From: a virus
Strand: one strand, 5' to 3'
IMG/VR virus record: IMGVR_UViG_3300006790_001506
Location: 1 to 49,257 of that record
DNA: 49,257 nucleotides
Below are positions 20,955-30,700 of the stretch, one piece after another. Each line of letters opens with the position of its first letter. Within the stretch, counting starts at the first letter, position 1. A program made the position numbers and the translations under genes. Below the pieces are notes generated by a model that was not told the DNA's origin, did not search any database, and saw only the letters and a program-made list of their open reading frames with translations.

Positions 20955-23407
20955 CATATCACTCCAAGATTGCCCGGCGCTTCATCACCGGAGAAAGCCA
21001 GATCGTTCCCCAGTTCGTCTCCGGAGAGGGTGAGAATTTCCAAGTCCTGCTCCACGCGGATCGTGTGCCCCTGCAGCGATCGCAGGCCGTCACATTCCGC
21101 ATAGACCGTGACATCCACGGCAGCGTTGAAACTGAGGTCCAAACGAGTCAGTTCATAGGAAGTTCCGGTCAGTCCCGAGATCTCCGCCACCAGGTCGCCG
21201 GATGTGTCGGCGATCACGATGACAGTGGTTTGCCCTGCCTCGGGCGCAGCCGAAGCGTCCGTCCATTTCAGCACCTGCGTGGCTTCGGTGGTCCTGTTTC
21301 GGTTTGCCCAGGTCACGGTTGCACTGGCAGCCGCGCCCATCTCATACGTGCCGAAGGCAACTCCCTCGATCTGCACGTTGGCGGGCCGATTGGGGCGGTG
21401 GGGCCTGTCGGTCAGAGTTTCGGTCAGCGCCATGACATCAGCCAGCGGGATGGAGCCCCGCGGCGTGATGGTCTGGAATTTGTAAACTGCGTCTTCACCT
21501 GCGGAATACCTGCTGCTGTCGGGAACCTCAGTGAGTTCCGAAATGACGAATGCGGGCGTCCCGATCGGCCATTCTTTCGGGGTTGTATCCAGAACTCCGC
21601 GCGCCAGTGTGTATCCTGTCACTGCGTCGATCGCGGTGACGACAGCGATTTCCGAAGTAGCGTCGTCGGTTCCGAACAGAACGAAATCACCCACGTTGGG
21701 GAGAATGCCCTTGTACCCGAACATTCCCCGGATCGTCGTCATTGCTTCCTGGGGAATGGCAGCGCTCAGTTCCCAGTAGCTATTCATGCTTCGCAGCCCG
21801 AGATTACTCAGGACCGTTTCCCCGTTAACGTTGACCGTGTTTGCAAACAGATTGTAACCAACGTCACCAAGTGTGTTTTGCGCAACGCAAATGGCAGTCA
21901 TTGCTTCTGGGTATACGATTTCAGCAGGATCATTCAGTTGCAAGGCCGCCGTCTGCATAAAGGCAGGCAGGGTGCCAAGGTAATAGTTTGCGATTTCCGC
22001 AGGCGGTTGCGACGGGTTCGCCCAGCCTGTGTCGATTTCAGGAAGATAGCTTGCGGTTGCCCGTGCAAAAATGTCCTCGTAAAGCGACAGAATGACGGTT
22101 CGATTGTTGGCACCAGCGCGCACCGAGGCAACTCGGAATGCTACGTCCGCGATGCCATACTTTGCCCACTGGAGGCGCACGACATCAAACGTCACGGTTT
22201 CCCAAAGTTCCCGTGAGACAGTGGTATCACAGGTGGCAATGGGATGAACCACCGCAGCAAGATCGCGCTCGGCGACAGTAATCGCAAGCTGCTGGTTTGG
22301 AATGCCGTGGTAGTTTCTGGAGTCAGGCGCGACACCACCCTGCATGGCGATTGCGGCGTTATCCTGAACCGTGACAGTTTCCTCTTTTCCGGTTTCCGGG
22401 TTGGTCCAAGTCACCGTCATTTCGTTGGAGATTTCGGACCAGATCTTCCGCTTGAATTTCGAAAGCTTGGCGTTGCTCTCGTTCACAATTTTCAGCGTGT
22501 TGAAGTCGTAGTCAGCCCGCAACAGCTTCAGCGTGTGCTTTCCGGTCGCTGGATCGGGGTAAAGCGCGCCTTGAATGTGACCAAGGATCTCACCGATGAA
22601 ATCTTCAATCTTCGATTGCCGAGTCCAGAGGATGTTGAGTCCGAAATTCTCGTCGTAAAGCGTCTGCGCAACAGCTTCGAAAGCGCCGATGTTCATTGCG
22701 CCGTAGCTTTCACCCATTCCCCAATCTCGATTTGTCATACACTCGAAGATCATATGCGCGGGGTTGGACGCGAATTGCGCAATACCTTCCGAACTGTCTT
22801 GGATCTGGATTAGCGCAATAGATGGATTCAGCCCCTCAGAAGGTCGGCGCACCCGTGCGGAGATCGTCTTCAGATAGGGGTTATTAGTGCACCATGTAAA
22901 ACCACGGGCGGTTGACGTGTTGTCTTCGATTTTGATGTAGCTGATGACTGGATTGCCGTCTTCATCATACTGGGGCGTTTCTTCGACTTCTGGAATTGGT
23001 GGTTCGCCACCCACGTCAGCATAGCCAGGCCATTGCAGCCGATCACCTTCGCTCATGCTGTTTCCGAAGAAGCCGGTAAAGAAAATCGAAGCAAGGCCGC
23101 GAAACCCAGGGCAAGTGGATCTTGTCAGACCGAGCCTCTGGAACAGCGGCGCCGGCAGCGTCTGCGAACGGTCGCCGTTCAGCCACCAAAGCGCGCCGCG
23201 AACGCCGCCCTCTTTCTTGTTTCCGCCAAAGAGATCGGGCAGATCAATCTTGAAAACGTCACGGTTCTTTTGCGCGCCCTGCCAAATGACCTTTTCGCCG
23301 ACTTTGACATTGAGCAATTCGAGGTTTTCACCGGCAGCGCAGATGCCAACGTGCATCGACATACTGTATTCGCTGACCTTGATCTTACCGCCGCTTTTAG
23401 AGCCCAT
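20954..23407 (-). CDS. J-like: Tail tip/host-specificity protein, J-like (817 aa)
   Basis: A large protein at the position of lambda gpJ. The N-terminal ~500 residues have the Phage-tail_3/TipJ character: RGFTWCTNNPYLKTISARVR, SNPAHMIFECMTNRDWGMG and IEDFIGEILGHIQGALYPDP. A beta-rich region and a fibronectin-like domain (VTWANRNRTTEATQVLKWT...) follow. It probably forms the tail tip and contacts the host surface. It shares its layout with the last protein of gene transfer agents, but the TIM barrel is encoded separately here. Confidence 0.75.
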   Translation of the reverse strand: MGSKSGGKIKVSEYSMSMHVGICAAGENLELLNVKVGEKVIWQGAQKNRDVFKIDLPDLFGGNKKEGGVRGALWWLNGDRSQTLPAPLFQRLGLTRSTCPGFRGLASIFFTGFFGNSMSEGDRLQWPGYADVGGEPPIPEVEETPQYDEDGNPVISYIKIEDNTSTARGFTWCTNNPYLKTISARVRRPSEGLNPSIALIQIQDSSEGIAQFASNPAHMIFECMTNRDWGMGESYGAMNIGAFEAVAQTLYDENFGLNILWTRQSKIEDFIGEILGHIQGALYPDPATGKHTLKLLRADYDFNTLKIVNESNAKLSKFKRKIWSEISNEMTVTWTNPETGKEETVTVQDNAAIAMQGGVAPDSRNYHGIPNQQLAITVAERDLAAVVHPIATCDTTVSRELWETVTFDVVRLQWAKYGIADVAFRVASVRAGANNRTVILSLYEDIFARATASYLPEIDTGWANPSQPPAEIANYYLGTLPAFMQTAALQLNDPAEIVYPEAMTAICVAQNTLGDVGYNLFANTVNVNGETVLSNLGLRSMNSYWELSAAIPQEAMTTIRGMFGYKGILPNVGDFVLFGTDDATSEIAVVTAIDAVTGYTLARGVLDTTPKEWPIGTPAFVISELTEVPDSSRYSAGEDAVYKFQTITPRGSIPLADVMALTETLTDRPHRPNRPANVQIEGVAFGTYEMGAAASATVTWANRNRTTEATQVLKWTDASAAPEAGQTTVIVIADTSGDLVAEISGLTGTSYELTRLDLSFNAAVDVTVYAECDGLRSLQGHTIRVEQDLEILTLSGDELGNDLAFSGDEAPGNLGVI

Positions 23408-23603
23408 TGTTTTTCACCCGCGCTTCGAGGATCCGGTCAACCATGGCGTGCTCCCCCAGCGCGCGAAGCTCTGATGCGCGGATGCCCTCACGGACGAATT
23501 TCTTGAAATCTAGGTCGCGCTCTCTGGCCCATCGGAGCAAGCCGGGGGAGCAGAAGAGCCTGTTGGCTTCCGGTGCGGTGATGAGCGGGTCGTCGTCTTC
23601 CAT
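23397..23603 (-). CDS. Small tail-region protein (68 aa)
   Basis: Helical and charged: PLITAPEANRLFCSPGLLRW, then ARERDLDFKKFVREGIRASE. It lies between the 80-aa protein and the J-like gene, overlapping both. It may be a tail assembly factor. No family recalled. Confidence 0.55.
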   Translation of the reverse strand: MEDDDPLITAPEANRLFCSPGLLRWARERDLDFKKFVREGIRASELRALGEHAMVDRILEARVKNNGL

Positions 23604-23845
23604 CAGCTTTTCACCTTGTAGGAGTGCGTCCCTTTTTCGCCGTAGTAGATGATGTTGAGTCCCGTGATCTCGACCTCACCAAAGGGTACGGGAATCGGCC
23701 GTCCCGCCTCCGCAGTCGGGTTTTCCAGGTCGGTGGCTGCGTCGGACTTCTCGGCGCGGGGCTTCCCCATCAGCAGATAGCCGATAACCTGCAGCGCGAA
23801 GCCGATGGCCAACTGTATCAGGAAGGGGATGAGCTGGAACGCCAA
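23603..23845 (-). CDS. Tail tip assembly protein with hydrophobic N-terminus (80 aa)
   Basis: Start codon is TTG at 23845 (GGGAG 8 nt upstream). A hydrophobic helix (FLIQLAIGFALQVIGYLLMG) is followed by GRPIPVPFGEVEITGLNIIY, which resembles the start of TipJ/Phage-tail_3 proteins in other siphophages. In this genome that piece seems split off from the J-like gene. It may aid tip assembly. Confidence 0.55.
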   Translation of the reverse strand: MAFQLIPFLIQLAIGFALQVIGYLLMGKPRAEKSDAATDLENPTAEAGRPIPVPFGEVEITGLNIIYYGEKGTHSYKVKS

Positions 23846-23871
23846 AGGTGAAACTCCCGTCTAAAGTGCTT

Positions 23872-26466
23872 TTAGTAGAACTGGACCTTTTGGGAAAGGG
23901 GGTTGTCGAGCGGGATGAACGGCTGCCCGCCGAAGTTCAGGATGTTGTTGTGCAGCGAGATGCAGCCGCTCATGTTGCGCGGGCACCCCAGCGCAGCGTA
24001 GACCGTGGCGCCCACCGTCAGACCGCGCAGGCCGCCGCGGATTGCCAACGTGGTGCCGTCGAAGTTGGTGTTCAGGATCGTCCGGATCTCGCGCTGCCCG
24101 GTCGAGCGCATCCATTCAAGGGTGCCACCGATGAAGTTCGCGAAGCCCGTGCCAAGTGTTTCCTCCAGCGTGACCATGGATCCTGCCATTGACGCCACCA
24201 CGGCTTCCACGGTCGCTGCCGCCTTGCTCGCCTGACACTGGGGGCCGTAGAGCACATGCGGGCACCCGAGCTGGTAGTTGCGCCTCAACCCGGGGCGCTG
24301 AATGGTGGTGCTGACCGGCGTGCAGGCGAAGCGCAGCTCGTTGCCTTCGATCTCCGGCGCACTGACGCGGCCGAGCCAGATTGCCGGGTGATTGGTGAGG
24401 CTCACCGGATCTTCAGCGTGACCCTGGAAGATGGTGAGGTTGATCACCTGCGACGGCGGGAAGGCGTTAAACTCCCCCATCAGATCGCCCCGGTTGGCCA
24501 GTGAGACGGTCAGAGTCGACTTGTCGAGGTCGCCCGAGGACTCGATGTCGCTGTGCTTGATCGGCCACGGCTCAAAGGTAATGCCGGCGCGCTCGATGGC
24601 AGTTTCCCCATCGGTGAAGGCGTAGGGGCCGAAGGTGCCGCTCTCGAAGGCGCGGCCCGGTACCATACGCCCGGTCAACCAGTGGCCAAAACGCCAGTTG
24701 GGCGCGTCACCATAGTAGGAGGTGCGATTGGGGAATGTCGGATAAGGCCGGGCGTCCCAGGTCCAAACCGAAGCAGAATTCCACTCGATCATCCCGTCTT
24801 CGTTGTTCCCGTTGCCGGGGCGCCAGTAATCCAGACTGGCTTCAAGGAACACGCGCTGAATCGCGGCATCCGGTCGTCCGTTCGAGTAGTGGGGCAGCGC
24901 GCTTTCCGCCGACTTCGGATCGTAGAAAACATTCGGTTGGTTCGAGCCCTTCTCCACAGCAGGGCAACCGAGTTCGGTGAAAACGATCGGCTTGGATTCA
25001 GCAACCCAGTCTGTCGCCGTTCCCACTTCTTCGCCATCAATGCGGTTGATGTGCGGATTGCTCCACCACGACCGCATATCCTTCTGCCGGAACACCCATG
25101 GTTTCGAATGCGCACCATCCGTGATCGGCGTTCGCACTTGAGCATCACGATCGCTTTCGGAAGCGTAATACCAGTCGAAATACTCACCACCTTCGACATT
25201 CTTCTTCAAATAGAATAGGTCGTAGTTGCTGGTGTATCCATCCCACCAGTCGCGGTGAGTTTTCCCTTCCCGCCAATCGGAAAGGGGGAAGTAATTGTCG
25301 ATCCCGATGAAGTCGATGTTTGTATCGGACCAGAGCGGATCGAGGTTGAAGCAGAGATTGCTTCCGTATTGATCCGAGTGATATTCCGACCAATCGGCAG
25401 CATAGGAAATGCGCACATCTTCCCCCACGATCGTGCGCGCCTTGGCCGCCAAAGTCTTGAGATGCGTCACAGCCGGGTAGTTGTTGACGCCTGCTCCGCG
25501 CACCCGGGTGAGCCCGACCATTTCCGAACCAATGAGGAAGTCATTGGCGCCCGCCGCCGCAGCCAGAGTGGCCATGTGCAGGATGAAACGCTCATAGCTC
25601 CAGTTCGCGGGGCCGCTGTAATCCACGGCCAGGTTTGTGGCGTCCCAGCCGAAGTCAGCGGGGTCATGGTCACCGAAGAAATCCGCAACCTGGTCGGCAG
25701 CAGCGCTTGCCCCCTGGACCGTCCCAGGTTGCCCGGCGGCCGGGTGGCATGTGATCCGCCCGCGCCACGGGTACTGCGCCTGCTCAGCCGCGCCGTAGGG
25801 GTCGGGGAGCGCGTTGTCTTCGGGGATGTCCATCATCACAAACGGATAGAGTGTCACCCGAAGCCCGGCCGCGCGCAGGTACTGGATTGCTTCATAAACC
25901 GATCTGTCGGAGGGAGTGCCACCGAAGGCTTTCACGTAGGCATCGCCGCTCAAAATATCGAGGATGGCATCCAGGATGGACTCGTAGGTGGGGTCTCCAC
26001 CGGGGATCTCGACATTGGTGAATATGGAAGTTGCCTCGGCCGACGCACGATCAAGGTTTCCAACGCGCCAAGAATACGGACTGGTTGTGAGGGATTCCTC
26101 ACCTACCTTCGGGATCACGGTACAGTTCCCGCAGCGCAGGTCCGTGCCGAACCAGGTAACGACAAGGCTGACGTGCTGGAGATACGGGAACGTCGCCAGT
26201 AGATCTTTGACCGATTGCACGAAGTCAGTGACCTCGTTTCCTGCGATGCGATTCAGCGGTTCAGAGCGATCAATCGAAATCGTTTCACTGATCTCATCCA
26301 CCCACGTCTTGTCAACAGGAGTCACCCCATACCCGAATTCGGTGGCACCCGGTATCATGGTAATGGAGCGCACCAGCGATTCTGCGGTCGGATCAGTGCC
26401 TTTGAAGAGGAACAGCTTGACCGGGGATGCGTCGGCTCGGGATGTTTCACGAAGTCCAAAAGCCAT
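23872..26466 (-). CDS. GTA-type TIM-barrel fused to BR0599 hub domain (864 aa)
   Basis: Residues about 170-600 form a glycosidase-like TIM barrel of the GTA_TIM type: GLRVTLYPFVMMDIP, NDFLIGSEMVGLTRVRG (E315), IDFIGIDNYFPLSDWR and KPIVFTELGCPAVEKGSNQP (E498). E315 and E498 are placed like acid/base and nucleophile. Residues about 620-864 match the DUF2163/Phage_BR0599 hub family, with GCPHVLYGPQCQ and CPRNMSGC. In gene transfer agents the barrel belongs to the last tail protein and DUF2163 is separate, so this fusion is unusual. It probably forms the hub and degrades cell-wall or surface glycans. Confidence 0.75.
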   Translation of the reverse strand: MAFGLRETSRADASPVKLFLFKGTDPTAESLVRSITMIPGATEFGYGVTPVDKTWVDEISETISIDRSEPLNRIAGNEVTDFVQSVKDLLATFPYLQHVSLVVTWFGTDLRCGNCTVIPKVGEESLTTSPYSWRVGNLDRASAEATSIFTNVEIPGGDPTYESILDAILDILSGDAYVKAFGGTPSDRSVYEAIQYLRAAGLRVTLYPFVMMDIPEDNALPDPYGAAEQAQYPWRGRITCHPAAGQPGTVQGASAAADQVADFFGDHDPADFGWDATNLAVDYSGPANWSYERFILHMATLAAAAGANDFLIGSEMVGLTRVRGAGVNNYPAVTHLKTLAAKARTIVGEDVRISYAADWSEYHSDQYGSNLCFNLDPLWSDTNIDFIGIDNYFPLSDWREGKTHRDWWDGYTSNYDLFYLKKNVEGGEYFDWYYASESDRDAQVRTPITDGAHSKPWVFRQKDMRSWWSNPHINRIDGEEVGTATDWVAESKPIVFTELGCPAVEKGSNQPNVFYDPKSAESALPHYSNGRPDAAIQRVFLEASLDYWRPGNGNNEDGMIEWNSASVWTWDARPYPTFPNRTSYYGDAPNWRFGHWLTGRMVPGRAFESGTFGPYAFTDGETAIERAGITFEPWPIKHSDIESSGDLDKSTLTVSLANRGDLMGEFNAFPPSQVINLTIFQGHAEDPVSLTNHPAIWLGRVSAPEIEGNELRFACTPVSTTIQRPGLRRNYQLGCPHVLYGPQCQASKAAATVEAVVASMAGSMVTLEETLGTGFANFIGGTLEWMRSTGQREIRTILNTNFDGTTLAIRGGLRGLTVGATVYAALGCPRNMSGCISLHNNILNFGGQPFIPLDNPLSQKVQFY

Positions 26467-27764
26467 TACATTTCCTCCACGGCGTTCGTTTCAAGTGTCA
26501 TTATGTTTGCTAGGCATTGCGCTAGGTTGTCGCTGCGCCAATCAAGCGTAAGCGTGTCACTGGCAAATCGGCAGAGGTTGAGCCAGCAAACCATCGCAAT
26601 GTCTTTTCTGGCGACGGTTTCTTCGAACGGCGATGAGACGGTTATCTGCGTGAACTGATCTGCCAAAGGGGCGTCGAAGCCATCAGAATACCCGGAAGAA
26701 AACGCGCCACCTGATGCGGATGAAACAAGGCTCATTTCCTCAACCTCAGCGAAGATCCACGAGCCGTCGCCTTTCATGATTGCAATGGCGTTGTTGACTG
26801 TGGAATCTGCGTATGAGTGATAGGTGTCTATGCCGCGCACGACGAATGTCGTTGCTCCGCTCGTCACCTGAGACGCTGGAATGAAATCTGTTATCCAGGA
26901 TGGTGACCAGAATTCACCACGTCGCCCTTTCATGTCGACAAACAAAGCAAGGAGACTGGCAATATCTGCCGAAGCCACGTCCATGTAATTGAACTGGGAA
27001 ATTCGCGCAGCATACTCAATCGGAAGATAGTTCGCGATGATGCCGCGTTGATAGTCAACCTGCTCATAGGCAGTGTCGAATTGAATTGACGCTGCATTCA
27101 CCCAGTTGGGTTTTGCCAGCAGCACCGGGCGTCCCTGAAAAAGCGAATACTCCAAGCCAGCGGCGAGCAGCGGCACATTGGAGGGCGGGTCAACCGCGAA
27201 CGTCACCGAAACCTCTGCGTGCTGGTCGGTGAGGAAGGTGGCGTCGACCGACTGCGGCAGCCGGCCGCGCACCACTGGCCGCACTTCGGTTCCTGCAGGC
27301 CATGTGCTTTGCAGAGGCGTGGCCAGAGTGATGACCGCGCGACCGCCACCAAAATCGCTCGAATAGGCAGAACTGAAGCTGCTGACCGCGGCCACGGCCT
27401 CAAGGCCAATTTGCTCGGCCGTGAAGAAGGTCGACAAGGCGATCTGAATGCCGTCCTCGATCCATGGCGGCACTGGCGCCACGGTGATCTCTTCTGCCCC
27501 CGCTTCGGCGTCCTCCAGCAAGCTGATGCCATAGCGTGCGGGATCGGCGATGGTGATCTCTGCCGCACCTCGATCGTGCATCAGGTTCTTGAACTGGCGC
27601 AGTGCGGGACCATAGAGCTGGGGACTGAACGAGATCTGCCGTCGCGGTGTCATGCGATCGGCCGAGCGCTGTTCCTTCCCGTTTTCCGAGGTGAAGATGA
27701 TCGTCCTGAACTCATAGGTCTCGCGGACTGAGGTGGTCCAGTTGGGCACCAGGTGAGCTTGCAT
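26466..27764 (-). CDS. Distal tail protein-like (432 aa)
   Basis: It lies between tape measure and hub, the Dit position. The N-terminus (MQAHLVPNWTTSVRETYEFR) is followed by a DUF2460-like start and beta-rich repeats (QSTWPAGTEVRPVVRGRLPQ, SVTFAVDPPS, GRRGEFWSPSWITDF). It probably forms the ring between tail tube and tip. It is longer than usual Dit proteins (200-300 aa). Confidence 0.6.
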   Translation of the reverse strand: MQAHLVPNWTTSVRETYEFRTIIFTSENGKEQRSADRMTPRRQISFSPQLYGPALRQFKNLMHDRGAAEITIADPARYGISLLEDAEAGAEEITVAPVPPWIEDGIQIALSTFFTAEQIGLEAVAAVSSFSSAYSSDFGGGRAVITLATPLQSTWPAGTEVRPVVRGRLPQSVDATFLTDQHAEVSVTFAVDPPSNVPLLAAGLEYSLFQGRPVLLAKPNWVNAASIQFDTAYEQVDYQRGIIANYLPIEYAARISQFNYMDVASADIASLLALFVDMKGRRGEFWSPSWITDFIPASQVTSGATTFVVRGIDTYHSYADSTVNNAIAIMKGDGSWIFAEVEEMSLVSSASGGAFSSGYSDGFDAPLADQFTQITVSSPFEETVARKDIAMVCWLNLCRFASDTLTLDWRSDNLAQCLANIMTLETNAVEEM

Positions 27765-27765
27765 C

Positions 27766-30700
27766 TCAGACCCCCAGTGCCGTTTTGATTTTGCGGGGGT
27801 TCTCGTTGACGAAGTTCATGAACGCCTGCTGCCCCTGCGCGGTGCTCAAGCCCTTTTCCATCATGTCGGCCGGGTCGAAGAAGTTGTTGACGGAAAGATC
27901 GATCTTCGGACGACCGCCTCGGTTCTTCGAGTGGTTCGGATCGTCCTCAGTCAGCACCTCTTCACCTTTCAGGGCGATGATCGGCTCTTCGTTGGGCTTC
28001 AGGCGCTCGCCAACGATGCCGCCACCGTGGTAACGCGCTGCGCCGGCGAACACGGCCGGATTCACCATCTTGCTGCTGCTCAGGGAACCCACGGTGCCGC
28101 CGGTGTGCGCCGTCTTGAACAGGCCGCCGATGGCACCCGAGATCATCCCCCCGAGGCCACCTGCAGTGCCGCCTTTGCCGCCCGTCAGAGCGTTGAAGAT
28201 GGCCTGCTTGATGATTGCCTTGCCGAGTTCGACAAGGATCTCACCCAAGCCCTTCTTGACCGCGTTGACGAACGACTCGAAGACGCCTTGCCCTTCGGCG
28301 ATCCCCTGAGCCCAGTCGTCAAATGCGTTGGCCCCGGTCTCAGCAATGGTCTCGTTCAAGTCTTCCGCGCTCGGGAGGAACTTGGTCTTCAGGTCACTGG
28401 ATGCCCGCCCCACTTCATCGCGCATGTTCTGCAGCTTCATGATCGCGATGTCGGCACCCTCGCCGCCCATGGCCTCGTAGAAGGCAATCGCCGCATCAAT
28501 GGCTTTCTGCAGTTCTTCTTCCAGGAGGCTGATGTCTTCCCGCAAGATGTCGACCATGGTCAGATCGCCATCGTGCTGTGCGGTCTCCAAGGCCTTGGCC
28601 AGCTCCGCCTGTTCTTCCAGAAGCTGATTGACACGCAGTTCGGCGTTCTGCCGGTCAAAGGTGGCGCCGGTCAGCTTCTTGATCTCGGCCACCTGGGCTT
28701 CGGTCAGCGTGAGCCCCGCTTCCTTGGCAGCAAGTTCCTCAGCACGCAGCGCCTCGGCAATAGCGGCCTCGCGCGCTCCTTCGCGCATCAGATCCAGTTC
28801 GAACTGCTGATCGGCAATACGCTTCTGATACTCGACTAGGTAGTCCCTCTGGGTCTTCAGGCGGTCGGCTTCGATCTCGGCCAGTTGGACGTTCAGCGCG
28901 ACTTCCCCGTCGCTGACGCCCATCTTGTTCTCCGCCCAGCCGGTGACCTGCCCGGCGGTTTTGCCTTCGAGGATGCTGCGATTGGAGGCGATCTGATCGG
29001 CACCGAGCAGTTCAGAAACCGGGGTGTCAGGGGCAGCTTGGAGCACAGCTTGGGCGCCACCCGGGCCGAGGAAGTGGGCCAGGTAAATGGCAGCATCCGA
29101 GACAGCGATGCCGGCCTGCTGGAGCACGGCCGCGTTCTCGCGCGCGTAAAGCTCGACCATGCGGCGCGATTCAGACGCATTCAAGCGCAGCGCAAGAATG
29201 GCTTCTTCCGTCATCGACGCAGCTCGATCCGGGAAGTATTTTCGGAACATGTCCAGCCACGTCGACTTGATGAACTGACCAAGGCCGGTGGCAGACGAGT
29301 CCGGGTTCTTCGCGTCGGCCTTTCCAGCGGATTCCACGCCAACAATGCGGTCTACCACCGAGCCATATGAGCCCGTGGTGAAAGCCGAGGTCTGCGCATC
29401 GAAGGTGATCCCAGCTTGCTCGCGCAGGATCTTCAGTTTCTCCTTGTCAATCTCCAAGCCCTTTTCGGCCCAGTTTGCCTTGGTCTTCTCGATCTCGGCG
29501 AGGATGAACTGCTCGCGCTTGGTCTCTGTCACCAGAGAGGCCTGCAACTGCAGGGCCTTGACCTGATCGTCAAACGCCTTGGTCAGTTCGGCAGAGGCTT
29601 GCGTGTCGAAGGTGTTGCCCGCTTGCTCCCGGAGGATGCGCAGTTTTTCCTTATCAATTTCCAGCCCTTGTTCAGCCCACGCGGTTTTGGTCTTTTCCAG
29701 TTCGGCAAGGATGAACTGTTCGCGCTTGGTTTCCGTGACAAGAATTGCCTGCAACCGCAGAGCGTCAATCTGGGCATCGAAGTCCCGGTTCAGATCGGTG
29801 GAAACCTGCGCGTCGAAAGTCCGTCCCGCCTGCTCGCGCAGAAGCTGCAGCTTCTTTCGGTCTGTGGCCAGACCACGCTCCGCCAAGCTCGTTTTGAGCC
29901 TTTCGACTTCAACGAGAATGAATTGCTCACGCTTGGACTTGGTGACGAGAGCCGCTTGCGCCCGAAGAGCTTTGATTTGCGCCTTAAACTGATCGGTGAC
30001 CTCTTTGCTGTTCTCAGCATCAAAGGTGATCCCGGCCTGCTCGCGCAGAACCGCCAGTTTTTTCTTATCAAGAAGGAGGTCTTTTTCTTTCCATTCAGCT
30101 TTGGCCTTCTCAATCTCGCTGAGAATGAATTGTTCGCGCTTGGATTTCATCACCAGGTCCGCTTGAACCCGCAGCGCCTCGACTTGAGCATTGAAATCCT
30201 TGGTCAGTTCTTTCGCGGCTTCGTCGCGTTTGCCCTGCTCGATGAAGTCGTAAGCAGCGTTTGCCCGTTGTTTGATGAGGTCGACCAGAGAAGACTCAAG
30301 CGCAACCTCGTCCTTTTTCCCTTTGTTGATTTCGCGCTGAGCTTCAATCAGCGCGTTATCCACGAAGATTTCGCGATCAGACATGGAGCCTTGGCGGCCC
30401 TCTTTCTCCACGTCTTTCAGATAGCTTTCGACCGCTCGCAGCGCGTCTTCCCGCTGCTTCAATTCCTCTTCGGCCAGTTTTACAGCAGCCGCGGATTCGG
30501 CATTTGCGGAGGATTGCTTCTTGGCATTGCTTTGGATAGCCGCGCCAATTTCGTCAATTCTGGCTTCGACATCTTGCAGGTCTTCAAGCAATCCCTGCAT
30601 ATAGGCAGAATTGCCGTCTGAAAACCCAAGGTCGTTGAACAAGCCGCCTTCGTTTTCGGCTTCCTTGATCGCGTCAAGGATTCCCTGCCGCTCCTTGTTG

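Noticed and set aside
20849-22216. 455-aa plus-strand ORF opposite the tail tip gene
   Set aside because: Shadow frame of a long GC-rich gene with recognisable tail features.
29416-30621. 401-aa plus-strand ORF with apparent repeats
   Set aside because: Its repeats simply mirror the tape measure units on the other strand.
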